Assembly (NCBI GenBank): GCA_032622095.1
Contig: CP136063.1
Span: forward strand, 276,079,426-276,143,425
Direction of reading: 5' to 3'
Length of the DNA: 64,000 nucleotides
From: Siphonodentalium dalli
Taxonomy: Eukaryota; Mollusca; Scaphopoda; Gadilida; Siphonodentaliidae
In this document: one piece after another, positions 1 to 11,115 of the stretch
How the letters are laid out: every line of letters begins with the position of its first letter
Position numbering within the stretch: the first letter of the stretch is position 1
Notes under the pieces: generated by a model
The model's input: only the letters and a program-made list of their open reading frames with translations
Databases searched by the model: none
Told to the model about the DNA's origin: nothing
Position numbers and translations under genes: made by a program

Positions 1-287
1 AAGAATTATACTCTTGCGCTTCCATAATTTCCATTAACTGTGAAGGCATACACTACTCACTAGTCCTAAAATTAATTGTGATATTCGGCAAGTGAAAGAA
101 AGAATTCAGTCAAATTTCCGATTTTGGAATCAATTGTTGATTATATGTAGGCGTTACCATTTATGTCACAATTCCAGTTTTAAAAGCCAATGTAGGCGTT
201 ACCATTTCAAAACTCTGAAACATGCCTCGAAAATTGGTGACGGAAACCACCTGAACGTGATAATCTTTACAACCGTTACATATATAT

Positions 288-1373
288 TAGGGTCCTGCGA
301 ATTGGATATTTTGATCGAATCGAATATCGAATCGAATTCACGAAATCGAATCGAATATCGAATCAAATATCGAATCGAATCATATCTGTGTGTTGCATTC
401 TCAATTAGGTATGTTTTGTCAACGATTAGATTATTTGTGAAACGTTCTATGAACTACATTCATGAAGTTCCATCAGAAGTTATGTGGCGATAAACCGTCG
501 TTTGATATACTATTAACTTCAATTTATAATTGTCAAGAAAACAAAGCAGATTAAAATGTCCATGCGGCCATCACAACGATTAATATATTACCACTAAACA
601 GATTATCAAACTAAAATCACACGAAATTTCTACAGTTTGCATGTACATGCAAAATTGCAAATCGGCATTCGGAAACACCCGTTGTTATAAACTTGAAGAC
701 GCAACAACAGTCGCAGTGTAGCCTCTTCATGTATTGGTTGATGCTTCTTGAACAGATGATTCCATAGATGGGTCATTGTCCCAGATGCTTGCGATTTATA
801 CACCATGCATGTTGCATTCATCACACGTGCCTGCAGTTATTTCATGTTTAAAATAAACATGAATGATGGACGACATTTTGTCCATTGTAAAAGAAAACTC
901 TGAAACTGAAAGTCAACTTCAAAAGAGAACAGTGCCAAAATGCACTTTTCCACACAACATGTGTTGTTTACATTCTCACCCATATTACATAACGCGGAAT
1001 CGAATAGACGATGGATAACGCTATCGGTAGCCCAGTCTCATAGCTATTATAATTTACCGCGTCGTCGGTCCATTGGCTATCTGCTAGCTTTTGCTACCAT
1101 TTTAAAGCTATATAATTTAGACCTATTTAGTCGTCCTATCGTGGCTAATTGTTGGCTATGTACAATAAGAATTATAATGTGCATATATACATAATTTTCT
1201 GGAATTAAATGCCACAAACAGCTAAGATCGACATGTGTACTTGTCCTGAAACAGCCTACTTTTCCGTCATAGTATATTCGAAATTTCGAGTTGGCAATTT
1301 CGACTCGATTTCGAATCGAATTTGACTTTCGAATCGAATCTCGAATCGAATATCGAATATTCGCAGGATCCTA
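288..1373. mobile_element. Non-autonomous hAT-type transposon
   Basis: The ends are inverted: TAGGGTCCTGCGAAT at the left and ATTCGCAGGATCCTA at the right, followed inwards by TCGAATCGAATATCGAA-type repeats on both sides. The element is flanked by an 8-bp direct repeat, atatatat at 280-287 and 1374-1381. An 8-bp duplication and a TAGGG start are hAT hallmarks. The interior holds a fragment resembling a BED zinc finger but no full transposase. The duplication is a simple AT repeat, so it is weaker evidence than the inverted ends. Confidence 0.8.
630..824 (-). pseudogene. BED-type zinc finger remnant of a hAT transposase
   Basis: A 64-codon open stretch inside the hAT element. It contains TCMVYKSQ followed by THLWNHLFKKHQP, which matches the second half of a BED finger (aromatic and Trp, then H-x4-H). 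In another frame just upstream there is a C-x2-C (CDEC), so the finger looks frameshifted. No RNase-H-like catalytic domain follows. Judged a relic of the parent transposase. Confidence 0.5.
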
Positions 1374-1381
1374 ATATATAT

Positions 1382-1694
1382 CTCGGTATAGACGACTGTG
1401 AGCTAGCAAACAATGTTTTACAGCTCATAAGCTATGATTTTTTTAGTGGTTTAAGTACTTAGTTTGCAAAAACGATAAATACTCACTTCGAGTCGCACTG
1501 AGCAACCGCCATTTTTCGGTGAAAAACTTTGTTTTATGATGTAGGTTCCAGGCCCTGTATATATGCGAACGCATATAAAAAAGCATGCATTGGCCCAGGG
1601 TTTTCGCATGAAGATATCCTCTATCACGTAATTACAGAATATGTTTTACTTTCAGAGAGAGAGAACTCAATGCTCAATGATTTGTTTATGAATG
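1382..1694. other. Unassigned AT-rich spacer
   Basis: No coding signal was seen. Bases 1570-1595 contain a fragment (gcatatata ... gcattggccc) of the hairpin repeat found in many TTAA elements of this window. Confidence 0.4.
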
Positions 1695-2212
1695 AATGAG
1701 TCAGGACTGTTGTTAATGAGTCAGGGCTGTTGTTAATGAGTCAGGGCTGTTGTTGTTGTTAATGAGTCAGGACTGTTGTTAATGAGTCAGGGCTGTTGTT
1801 AATGAGTCAGGGCTGTTGTTAATGAGTCAGGGCTGTTGTTAATGAGTCAGGGCTGTTGTTAATGAGTCAGGACTGTTGTTAATTAGTCAGGGCTGTTGTT
1901 AATGAGTCAGGGCTGTTGTTAATGAGTCAGGGCTGTTGTTAATGAGTCAGGGCTGTTGTTAATGAGTCAGGGCTGTTGTTAATGAGTCAGGGCTGTTGTT
2001 GTTGTTAATGAGTCAGGACTGTTGTTAATGAGTCAGGGCTGTTGTTAATGAGTCAGCGCTGTTGTTAATGAGTCAGGACTGTTGTTAATGAGTCAGGGCT
2101 GTTGTTAATGAGTCAGGGCTGTTGTTAATGAGTCAGGGCTGTTGTTAATGAGTCAGGGCTGTTGTTAATGAGTCAGGACTGTTGTTAATGAGTCAGGGCT
2201 GTTGTTAATTCA
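1695..2212. repeat. 20-bp minisatellite, 25 units, each with a TGAGTCA motif
   Basis: The unit is aatgagtcagggctgttgtt, repeated head to tail. Two places carry an extra gttgtt. Variants are G/A at the 'ggact' position, one 'cgct', and one TTAGTCA. I count 25 units, 24 with exact TGAGTCA, the AP-1/TRE consensus. The array lies downstream (in the gene's direction) of the HSDL2-like exon at 3349-3562, probably in the next intron. Confidence 0.95.
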
Positions 2213-2213
2213 A

Positions 2214-2460
2214 TTTAACCCTTCCATTACTAAAAAATGGATTGTCCCAAACAGTTATAAAAGTATACATTGGAATGATCTATTATTCATTTTGGGGCGG
2301 GGTGGGGGGGGGTGTTCAGACGAAAAGATAATACAGGTGCAGAAGGATTCCTATTCATTGGTAGGAAAAGTTCAGATAATAAGTTCAACAAACGTGGCCT
2401 TTGTAGAACTTTAGTTATCAGAACATGTCCATGGAAACTACTCATATACGTATTCAGTAA
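2214..2460. repeat. Dispersed repeat related to the TTAA element at 24961-25289
   Basis: Segments such as 'cagttataaaagtatacatt', 'tattcattggta' and 'ttcagataataagttcaa' recur in order at 45816-46020 and in reverse orientation at about 25060-25280. The left edge reads TTAACCCTTCCATTACT, like other TTAA-type ends in the window. It appears to be a partial copy. Confidence 0.6.
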
Positions 2461-3184
2461 TTTTGTTTGTATACAGGTTTAATTATCCAAGCCAGTGATA
2501 ATATTGTTAACCTCTTCGCTGCTAAATGACAGTATGACGTCGTGTCGTGTGCTGGGCTGTTGATGTTATTGACATTTTCCAGTGGAAAAATATAACAGGA
2601 ATAGCAAAACTTAAAGAACCATAAAATTGACTCAGTTGAAAGGCTATTATCGTTCACAATCATGGAACATCATAAACTGTTTGAAACTTCGAGATAGTTA
2701 TTCGGGTGCACCCATCTCTGAGTTCCAGTTATGTATAATGGCCTAATGCTAGTGTGCTGAAGTAGGTCCGTAGTATCTACGAACCATATAGCACATGACA
2801 TGCACTTTTACGTCAGTAATAGTTACGGTTGTCATAGCACTGAAGAGGTTAGTTAAATCATGTGACTCTTGTACATAATTATCTGTGCCCTTTTCTTGTT
2901 CTATCATGGAGACTCCATTATAATGAGTCACTTTTCTTTTTGCAAAATAAGAGCACATAATGGAATGTAACTTACTATTTCCAACAGATATAATTTGTGT
3001 TCCCATGAAGTCAATATTTTCATTACTATTTTCAGCACAAAATCATCAAAATAAAATCAAGAATAAATAAGGTTTAAGACCAACAAGGAGTTTAAGTAGA
3101 GGATATTGAAAAGTTCAGATGTCAGAAGATGCTTCACTAAGTCAACAATTTCAAAATGTGATTCAAATTCTCTGATAATTACTA
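2461..3184. other. Unassigned non-coding stretch
   Basis: No recognisable exon or repeat boundary. The minus strand was checked for the HSDL2 exon that should follow the one at 3349-3562, and nothing matching was seen. Confidence 0.4.
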
Positions 3185-3337
3185 TAAACCCTTTCAGTGC
3201 CAAGTCCGATTTTTGTATCAACCCATATTAAGAGCTCTTTCCATCAATGTATCACATTATTATAATCAATAAATTTGAAAAATGATCAAAAAAATATGGG
3301 TTGATACAAAAATCGGACTTGGTACTGAAAGGGTTAA
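3185..3337. mobile_element. TTAA-type palindromic MITE next to a splice donor
   Basis: The inverted ends are CCCTTTCAGTGCCAAGTC and its complement. The right side is flanked by TTAA (3334-3337); the left side has a mutated TAAA. It is the same family as the near-perfect palindrome at 29535-29687, but the left arm has diverged internally. TTAA targets and CCCTTT ends are typical of piggyBac-like elements. Its edge lies about 11 nt inside the intron that follows the HSDL2-like exon at 3349-3562. Confidence 0.85.
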
Positions 3338-3348
3338 AATCAGCTTAC

Positions 3349-3562
3349 CACAAATAAGTTCCCCTGGCATTTATGTTGTTCATCAAATCATATTTCTTCA
3401 TTGGCGTAGCAATGGTACCAGTCAAACTAATCGCACTAGCATTGTTCACTAGGATATCGATGCCACCAAACTTTTTGACAGCATCATCTACAGCCTTCTT
3501 GACCTGGTCCTCATAACGAATGTCCACGAGACAAGGCAAACATTTGCCGCCAGCATCTTCAA
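3349..3562 (-). CDS. HSDL2: HSDL2-like dehydrogenase, internal exon (NNAS motif)
   Basis: A 214-nt exon. The acceptor tttttttag is immediately above 3562 and the donor TG|GTAAGC is at 3348-3347. It encodes EDAGGKCLPCLVDIR, then KKFGGIDILVNNASAISL, then NINARGTYL. This closely follows hydroxysteroid dehydrogenase-like protein 2, a peroxisomal/mitochondrial SDR protein implicated in lipid metabolism. NNAS is the SDR structural motif after beta-4. The catalytic Tyr-x3-Lys exon is not in the window. Phases fit: the exon at 8659-8822 ends in A, this one starts TT, giving an Ile codon. It ends in two bases (TG), probably starting a Cys codon. The open frame continues above 3562 into intron and MITE sequence and is not coding there. 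Two MITEs sandwich this exon. Confidence 0.93.
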
Positions 3563-3595
3563 CTAAAAAAACAATGCTCAACTTATACCGGTATA

Positions 3596-3815
3596 TAGTA
3601 ATGCCCTCAATAATCGACTCCTTAACCACAGCAGAATTATGGGTAATTTTTCAGGATTTAGTTAGAAATATGGCTTGTTGCCATTCATTGGAAAGTGATA
3701 GGGAAAGTGAGAGCTTTCCGATGAATGGCAACAAGCCATATTTCCGACTAAATCCTGAGAAATTACCCATAATTCTGCTTTGGTGTTAAAGAGTCGATTA
3801 TTTAGGGAATTACTA
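3596..3815. mobile_element. TA-type palindromic MITE ('AATGCCCT' family)
   Basis: The ends are TAGTAATGCCCTCAATAATC and its imperfect complement (GATTATTTAGGGAATTACTA). The interior is a long inverted repeat around 'ggcttgttgccattc'. It is flanked by TA. Relatives are at 8927-9059 and about 62757-62855. It starts about 33 bp upstream of the 3' splice site of the exon at 3349-3562. Confidence 0.85.
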
Positions 3816-4366
3816 CTCTTGAGTGCCTAATAAACATACAGGGCGGAATAAACATACAGGGTGGAAATTTTCCCAAATCTATTGAAATACTCATTTAAAA
3901 TCCACCATAGCTCGTCCTATTATTGTACTAGTACTAATTTATATGTTATTACTACATTGTAATCCACTTTGAGAAATGGATTGTATATTCAGCAATATTA
4001 TCCTTACTAGTAAGTACTAGTACTAATACTAAATACAATTTGGGATCCAAGGATATATATACGACTACTGTAGTATGTTTTGCGAGATACTTTAACATAT
4101 ACAAAAATCACCCACTAATACTACTAGTAGGAAGGGAGAACCCTAACCGATTTTTGTTCAGCCTTGGGCCGACATTAAAAAGAGGTTTGTTTGTCCACTC
4201 CCGACCGACTCATTTTTACCCCCCCGACCGAAATATTTTTATTGCACTTCCCTAAAATTGTTTTTGTTTTTTTGTTTGTCAAAATTGGAATCCTCGGTAC
4301 AATCGGAATCCTCGGTACTTTCCGTCGATTCCTCGGAATGTATAATCGGAATCCTCGGTACAATCG

Positions 4367-4903
4367 GTGACGATTGCGGCTAACCCGTTTCCTCTTAACG
4401 GCAATCCTTTGCCGTCCGGAACATATTACTCCGTACTTTTTCTAGTGCATAATCGAGTCGTTTACGTTACGGAATCGGCCGAAATGAGCCGAATGATCGC
4501 GGTGACACTTTGTGTGTCGGTAATAAAAAGAACATTATTTTCTAAGACTAAACAGCCCGTGCAAACTTGTGTTTTAGTTCAAAATATAATCAATGCCATG
4601 GGACATTTATTGAACGAAGTGTCCAGCGATGCGGAATGTGAGCCTTCCAGTGTGGAAGTGGAATTGAGTTGAAGTTTCAGGGACCTAGATATCTTTACTC
4701 CTGTGTGTACAGAACCCATTCAGATTGCTTTGGACTTAGAAAAAATACTCAAATTTGTGAAATTTACAGTGATTGAGAGAGTGCCTGAAAGTGAAACAGC
4801 ACAAAACAGGAAGGATCAGCGCACTAATACTTTCGATATGCTTTTGGGAACATCAAAAGAAAAGGTTCTGCCCAACTTAAGTTTCTTCCAAAGGAAAACA
4901 TGA
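4367..4903 (+). pseudogene. Element-internal ORF fragments, function unknown
   Basis: Two open stretches (4367-4672 and 4703-4903, different frames) inside the TIR element. The first is mildly acidic at its end (SSDAECEPSSVEVELS). The second ends with TFDMLLGTSKEKVLPNLSFF and FQRKT. No family was recognised. The frame change at about 4675 suggests a decayed gene or a small intron. Confidence 0.35.
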
Positions 4904-5364
4904 ATCTTAATATTATAAATATATTATTATTAAAATTAAAAATGATTAAAAAAATTATTGAGTTAAATTGTGCTATTATTACTCCAACCTTTCTTTGAGA
5001 ATATGTCACAAATATGCCATGGGGTGTCCACTTTATATTCCTCCCCCACCCTGTCCCAACCAATCCCACCGCGACGCATACCCAGTTTTTGTTCAATTCC
5101 GGCTTGTATATAGCTTGAACTAAGAATATTTTGAAGGTTTCACGGCTGCAGCAGGCATGATCCAACGCTGGTGACTGGAGACGACTCAGATGACACCACT
5201 CTGGATGTAAGTTGTAAGACCATGTGTTCAATGAATAAAATCTGAGAGACACTGTCAGGCCACCCCACACGCCTAAATGTAACTGCCCCTATCTTCTAAC
5301 TAAAAATCTGGGATACATGCATCGATCCTGCCATGTGTGCCCCGACCCTTGATATACATGTCAA

Positions 5365-5559
5365 TTGAACAACAATTGTGAAGCTCATGTTGAATTTGAG
5401 TTTTATTCTTCGCAAGAGAGTCTGGACATCTGCTGCCACTGCTGTGGGCCTAACTGCACAAGGGACCCTGACATATTAAAGAGATACAAGGTGGTGCTGC
5501 CAGTGTGCAAGAAATGTGCAGAAATTCACAAGGAGATCCCAAAGAGGAGTCCAAGATAA
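5365..5559 (+). pseudogene. Cysteine-rich C-terminal fragment inside the TIR element
   Basis: A 64-codon open frame with ICCHCCGPNC and then VCKKCAEIHKEIPKR. The paired Cys (CxxC ... CxxC) look like a zinc knuckle at the end of a transposon-encoded protein. It could be the last exon of the protein suggested at 4367-4903. No family was assigned. Confidence 0.35.
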
Positions 5560-5809
5560 AGTCCTAATGACAAGTTTCAGCAACATAACTAGTCAAATAA
5601 AGCATGCCGAATCATGATATTTGTGATATGTTTTATATGGGAAAATTATAACATGGTATAAATATCAGGTCTAATGAAAAAAAATAAAAATATTTACCTA
5701 CCTACCTACCCACTTCCAAAATCTAGGGTCGGGAGTGGACAAACACAGATATTTTTAATAGTGGCCTTAATAATCACAAATCATCCCTGTATAAAAAAAA
5801 GATTGGTTG

Positions 5810-5935
5810 ACATATTTTGACGGTTCGACCGCCAAATTTAATAAACGTACAGGGCCAAATAACGATCGTACAGGCGGGAATTTTAACTCAAATTTAACAA
5901 TCGTATATGTACGTTTATTTGGCACCCAAGAGTAT
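5810..5935. repeat. Short inverted repeat around AAACGTACA
   Basis: 'gccaaatttaataaacgtaca' on the left is mirrored by 'tgtacgtttatttggc' on the right. Similar 'aataaacatacagggcgg' copies occur at about 3826-3865. Probably a small MITE remnant. Confidence 0.45.
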
Positions 5936-6179
5936 ATCAATCCATGAAATTGGCATTTTTCTTTAGAACTGCATAAAATTCTATATTGGCTTCTACAGCA
6001 GATTTTTTCTACTGCATTGAATTTTGCTGAAGCTAATCAGTATAATAATGACTCTGATCAGTGTGCAGAATCAGTAATGGATGCGACAAAAAGATAATTT
6101 ACAACTTCCAATGAATTCCAATATGATAATGAACACTTTAACTATTTATTTATAAAAAGTTATTATAAACAAGAGATGG

Positions 6180-6700
6180 AGTGTCGTCTGGTGCATACCC
6201 CCATGTGGCATACTGCCTAGTTTGGGCATACATGTACCTACAACCTATGACTGAGATACTCAGACGGGCTGAACCAAAAATCAGCATTTTCAGACAAACA
6301 AAGACGAATAACTCTAGAGCAGACAACCTGAACAAAACGGTTGAACACTCTATTGAATGTCCTCATCGAAGTGAACATCTATACCAAATTTCATTGAGAT
6401 TCGAGCACTACTGTTCAAGTTATGTCCTAAAAAGACATCGGATGGACCAAAGAGCCAACATTTCCTGATAAACAAAGATGAATAACTCTAGAATGGAAAA
6501 CTTAAAGAAAACGATTGTACCCTCTATTGAATGTCCTCATAGAAGTGAACATCCATACCAAAACCTTGCCTCTCATTCGGGACAGATAATACAAAATTAT
6601 ACTTGTCATCCTCATGATCCAGTAACCGTGACTTGTCAGTGACAGGTAGACAGGTGTACATTTCGAGTCCTGGAGGCGGTATAACTTCATCACCTTATTC
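6180..6700. repeat. Dispersed repeat with internal direct duplication
   Basis: The motif 'agacgaataactctagag' followed by 'ctctattgaatgtcctcat' and 'gaagtgaacatc' occurs twice (about 6300-6380 and 6478-6555). A related 'tctagagttattcatctt' stretch lies at about 50685-50850 in the other orientation. No coding content was seen. Confidence 0.55.
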
Positions 6701-6712
6701 GGGTGTAAATAC

Positions 6713-8628
6713 TAGTAATGTGCGGTTTTGATATTTCATTTCGGTTTTGGTTTGGTTTTTGTGAAAAAAACAGGTTTCGGTTTTAGTCAATACATCAATG
6801 AATTTATGCATACAAGTTAGAGATGGGCGGTATTGAAATTTCAATATCGGTATCGGCATCGGTAAATTTCCGTTGATTTACCTCGGTATTGGTACGGTAA
6901 TCGGTATTGCTATTAAATTACAAAACCAGAGCAGAGATTCCTGGCGATTAAAATTTTTAACTGAACAATACACATGTATATATGCCCATGTATTTACTAC
7001 ATTTGTGACAACAGCTAAACGAGGCAACAAAATGAATAACACAATTATTCAATTAAGTGATTAGTGATATTCACACATTTCTTTGATGATTTGCACGCAC
7101 GCCGTCGCACCGCTTTCGAAAAGAATAAGAGTTTGCATCATTGCATGGTTACAATATCTATACTTGTCAATTTCGTCACATTTTCGTGCGTGAATAGAAT
7201 TGTGAGAAGTAATCAGCGATCACAATTCACAAATCCCAATCAATAGCCGCAACGCCGAAATAAATTCGAGGGAATGCGTGGGTGTTAACATCAGTCACAA
7301 AAGTTTTGTGTTGTTCAGTGCCTCAGTCGGGAACCTGTCAATCTGATATTTCAACACAACAGAGAGAACGAGCTGAAGACAGTGAAATGTGATCGATCAT
7401 AGTCTCGCAGGCGGGAATATGGTATTATCCCATAACAAAGAGCAGTTAAAGACATATTATGTACTTATTCGGGTGGGTGAAACTGATCAGTTAGTAACCA
7501 GGCACTATGCCAACTTGAGGAATGTAGCATTCGACTAGCATCCGCGAAAATCTGAAGCAAATCGACCGTACCGCTCTATGAACACATCTTCTGAACGACG
7601 CTCAATTGTAAATATTTACTACTCGATTAGGGACGCATCTATCGGCGATAAACTAACGAAAACGATTTCGCCATCGAGAGTGACTGCATTTAATTAATAT
7701 AAAAGAATGATGGTGTGTGTTGTCAATTTGGATATAATATTTGTAAATATTACTACTTTGAACAATATTATTCTCCATTTTTATTTTATCACCCTACCGG
7801 AGTGTTTCACTTTAAGAATTAATTTCGATCATGAACAGAAACAGTCACTGAATTTCTGAAACACGGTTCAAACACCTTACAAAGATTTTATGAACCCCAC
7901 TCTAAAACATAATTGGTACGTCGTGGTTTCAGTAAAATAATTCTTATTGCTTTTCTGCATGTAGTATTGTATGTGGTACGTAACGAATACGATATGCTTA
8001 CCTTGTGTGAATTTAGAGTTGTCCTCCCTGCACCGGGTCACGACTCACAAACATGATTCAAAGAGAGCCGCTTCAGTTTTAGTTCTGATTCAGTATAAAT
8101 GAATGACATGACCTTATTTCTGTTTTAAAATATACAATGGCCGTGACTTTGAGTTAAATGGGAGTAAATGTTTTGACCCGAAATTGGACCCATGTTTTAA
8201 GCACAAATGCGTATCGTACCAAGCATGCAAACGCATTTTGGCGCATCTTCAGACTGTGTCTTAATTAATTCTGAAAATTATGATAGATGCCGCCGTAGGT
8301 TGCTTGTGTTTGAATTCGCTGAAACGACAGTCTTCGAACATGTTGTACATATTTTTGAGTTTTGTGATCGCGGATCTTGTGTATAAAAACTATACACTGC
8401 ATTCAATTGTCTAGACATGTTTGTTCCCAAATAGAACAAATATCAGCCGACAGAAGCACGTGCTAATCGTGCGCCGTGAGCGCGTGCAAGTTGCACGAAA
8501 CAGAGATATTTAGCTACCAAAGGCATCTGTGTATCGAAACCGATATTATAGGTTTTTATGGAATATATCGGTTATGGTTTGGTTTTGAAATGAAATCGAA
8601 AATAAAACCGAGAAACCGCACATCACTA
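6713..8628. mobile_element. Non-autonomous hAT-type transposon, 1.9 kb
   Basis: The left end TAGTAATGTGCGGTTTTGA is mirrored by the right end ACCGCACATCACTA. The flanking 8-bp direct repeats are gtaaatac (6705-6712) and gtaagtac (8629-8636), matching at 7 of 8. No transposase frame is left. A second hAT-like edge, 'agagatgggcggtattgaaa', lies inside at about 6820. The right end is about 30 bp from the 5' splice site of the HSDL2-like exon at 8659-8822. Confidence 0.85.
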
Positions 8629-8658
8629 GTAAGTACTACAATAGTACCAAACACTCAC

Positions 8659-8822
8659 TCTCTTTGGCTGCTGTGTAGATTGTCCCTGGCAATTTGGGGT
8701 GCGGTTCAGCTGTCTTTGCAGCTATGACAACATTGGCTCCATCCCGCGCTGCTTTCAAAGCTATCGCCTTTCCAATACCACGACTGGCCCCTGTGATGAA
8801 CAACGTCCTTCCTGCTAGTTTT
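8659..8822 (-). CDS. HSDL2: HSDL2-like dehydrogenase, exon with the dinucleotide-binding motif
   Basis: A 164-nt exon with acceptor tcttaaag above 8822 and donor A|GTGAGT at 8658-8653. It encodes KLAGRTLFITGASRGIG, then KAIALKAARDGANVVIAAKT, then AEPHPKLPGTIYTAAKE. TGASRGIG is the TGxxxGxG nucleotide-binding signature of short-chain dehydrogenases. The surrounding residues match HSDL2 closely. The first base completes a codon begun in exon 1 (family start: Met plus a few residues ending in Thr-Gly), and the last base begins the Ile codon completed at 3562. Exon 1 was searched for on the minus strand above 8822 and not identified. The intron to the next exon is 5.1 kb and mostly transposon. 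Confidence 0.95.
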
Positions 8823-8926
8823 CTTTAAGAAAAAAAACACAAACTCATATATAGCAGTTCATAAACATACATGTAGTACAGTACCAACTGGATGGTCATA
8901 TTCTCCAAACAGTCACCGAAAATAAC

Positions 8927-9059
8927 TACAGTAATGCCCTAAATAATCGACTGAGAGCTTTCCGATGAATGGCAACAAGCCATATTTCCGACTAAATCCT
9001 GAAAAGTTACCCATAATTCTGCTGTGGTTAAGGAGTCGGTTATTTAGGGCATTACTGTA
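8927..9059. mobile_element. TA-type palindromic MITE ('AATGCCCT' family)
   Basis: The ends are TACAGTAATGCCCTAAATAA and its complement, bounded by TA. The length is 133 bp. The core shares 'gatgaatggcaacaagccat' with 3596-3815, but half of the left arm is deleted. It lies in HSDL2-like intron 1. Confidence 0.88.
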
Positions 9060-10110
9060 GCTGTGCCAAAGGATTTAGTCATGCAAAGAGTAAAATCCAA
9101 GATGGCTGCTGGCGGCCATGTTTTTTGGCCAATTGACCCCAAAATGACTCGTTCCCATCTACATGTCAATGGCAACGTTCATGACAAATTTCATAAACAT
9201 CAGACAAAAGGTACGACCTGTAGCCCGTGCCAAAGGATTTAGTCATGTAAAGAGTACAATCCAAGATGGCTGCTGACGGCCATGTTATTCGGCCAAACGA
9301 CACCAAAATGACTCGTTCCCAGCTACATGTCATTGTTAACATCCCTGACAAATTTCATGAAGTTCCGACCAAAGCTACAACCTGTAGCCCGCGCCAAAGG
9401 ATTTAGTCATGCAAAGAGTAAAAACCAAGATGGCTGCTGGCGGCCATGTTTTTTGGCCGAACGACACCAAAATCACTCGTTCCCATCTACATGTCAATAT
9501 TAACATCCATGACATATTTCATGATGATCAGACGAATAATACGATCTGTAGCCCGCGCCAATGGATTGAATTTTGAAATCCAAGATGGCCACCAGCAGCC
9601 ATGTATTTTTGCCGAATGACCCCAAAATGACTCGTTCCCATCTACATGTCAATGGCAACGTTCATGACAAATTTCATAAACATCAGACAAAAGGTACGAC
9701 CTGTAGCCCGCGCCAAAGGATTTAGTCATGTAAAGAGTAAAATCCAAGATGGCTGCTGACGGCCATGTTTTTCGGCGGAACGACACCAAAATGACTCGTT
9801 CCCATCTACATGCCAATATTAACATCCATGACAAATTTCATGATGATCAGACGAACAGTACGACCTATAGCCCGCGCCAATGGATTGAATTTTGAAATCC
9901 AAGACGGCCATGTTTTTCGGCGGAACGACACCAAAATGATTCGTTCCCATCTACATGTCAATGTCAACATTCATGACAAATTTCATAAAGATCAGAACAA
10001 AGGTACGACCTGTAGCCCGCGCCAAAGGAAATTGTTGACGGACACACGGACGATGGACGACAAACCATGGAAATAGCTCAAACTTACAAAGTAAGTTGAG
10101 CTAAAAAGAC
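9060..10110. repeat. Tandem block of about 160-bp 'AAGATGGC' repeats
   Basis: About six imperfect copies of a module: 'caaaggatttagtcatgcaa' then 'atccaagatggctgc', 'ggccatgttttt', 'aaaatgactcgttcccatct', and 'atgacaaatttcat'. The block ends in 'ggacgatggacgacaaacca' and 'agttgagctaaaa'. A more diverged block of the same family is at 21760-22945. Non-coding; short frames in it are repeat artefacts. Confidence 0.85.
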
Positions 10111-10517
10111 AGTAAGGCAAGCAGTGAATTTGGACTACTGAGGCGAAATATCAGACATGGATCAGAGAACTGTAAAAAGGAGGTAAATGGGTTGACAAAG
10201 CCCTTAACAATGTTGACTATAGAAAACAATTGTGCGCCTACAGCCAAACAAAGGCTTCTACACCAAATCAACACAATTTGCAACAAAGGCTGGGAAAATT
10301 TCATGATATTCCTTCAAATGGAAATATTTATGTAGTATATGTTAAATACAGATTCAGGAGTGAAATGCAATTATTTATTTATAGCAAGGTGTTCAGCGAA
10401 AAAATTTATGAAGAAATATATTTTGGTCAAGAAAATTTTCATACCCTATCATGTCTTCATGGTTACGACCTTTTTTTGTCGATGTGCCATTTTTTTTGGT
10501 TATATTGAAAAGAGACC

Positions 10518-10688
10518 AGGAATCAATGTATTTATATCATCAGGAATCAATGTATTTATATCATCAGGAATCAATATATTTATATCATCAGGAATCAATG
10601 TATTTATATCATCAGGAATCAATGTATTTATATCATCAGGAATCAATGTATTTATATCATCAGGAATCAATGTATTTATATCATCAGT
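10518..10688. repeat. 24-bp minisatellite, 7 units
   Basis: The unit ggaatcaatgtatttatatc plus atca is repeated seven times, with one unit reading 'caatatatt'. Because 24 is a multiple of three, it opens frames on both strands (GINVFISS and DDINTLIP). These have no start context or homology. Confidence 0.95.
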
Positions 10689-10699
10689 GTTGGCCATTC

Positions 10700-11115
10700 T
10701 ACAACATGATTACCTCTGATTGTTGACTTCCAACATTCTATTGTACAATAAGAGCTCATTTCACAGCTGCTTGGTGACTTGTCTCACAAATTGCATGTCC
10801 ACTCTGTTACGGTACCATGATTCTGCTTATTGGAGGGTGGATTAATGGAGTTGTTGATGAGGTTAAACAGTGTTTTAATATCCATTTTATCTATGATCTG
10901 TGACCGTTTATATATAGAGTTGATTGGAAATCTTTAGCCCTTTATAATTATTTAATGGGTATCTGTCATAACAATAAAAAAATAGAAACAAATGAAAGTG
11001 TCAATGACACTGTAGCTCAACTGGATCAGTGCATCTATAACCATTTAGCCGACTTCCCTATGTTCTACATGGTAGAATGAATAAAAATCACAATTACGGG
11101 TGTCAGAATGGTGTG
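10700..11115. other. Spacer with a SINE-like fragment
   Basis: Mostly featureless. At about 10994-11035, 'gaaagtgtcaatgacactg' followed by 'tagctcaactgg' resembles a pol III A box. The same 19 bases recur at about 21059-21078. No B box was seen, so only a fragment is claimed. Confidence 0.35.

Larger units (their letters stand above)
4162..5768. mobile_element. TIR element of unrecognised family, about 1.6 kb
   Basis: Inverted ends share ATTAAAAA, then TTTGT and TGTCCACTCCCGACC, at about 4165-4210 and 5722-5768. Between them are open fragments on the plus strand (4367-4672, 4703-4903, 5365-5559). The superfamily and the target duplication are unclear. It sits in the intron between the two HSDL2-like exons. 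Confidence 0.6.

Noticed and set aside
3563-3629. Upstream part of the minus-strand frame 3345-3629 as protein
   Set aside because: A clear acceptor lies at 3563-3564, and the extra residues fall in intron and MITE sequence. The HSDL2 match begins exactly at the splice site.
10500-10726. Repeat proteins GINVFISS / DDINTLIP
   Set aside because: Frames opened by a 24-bp minisatellite on both strands, without start context or homology.
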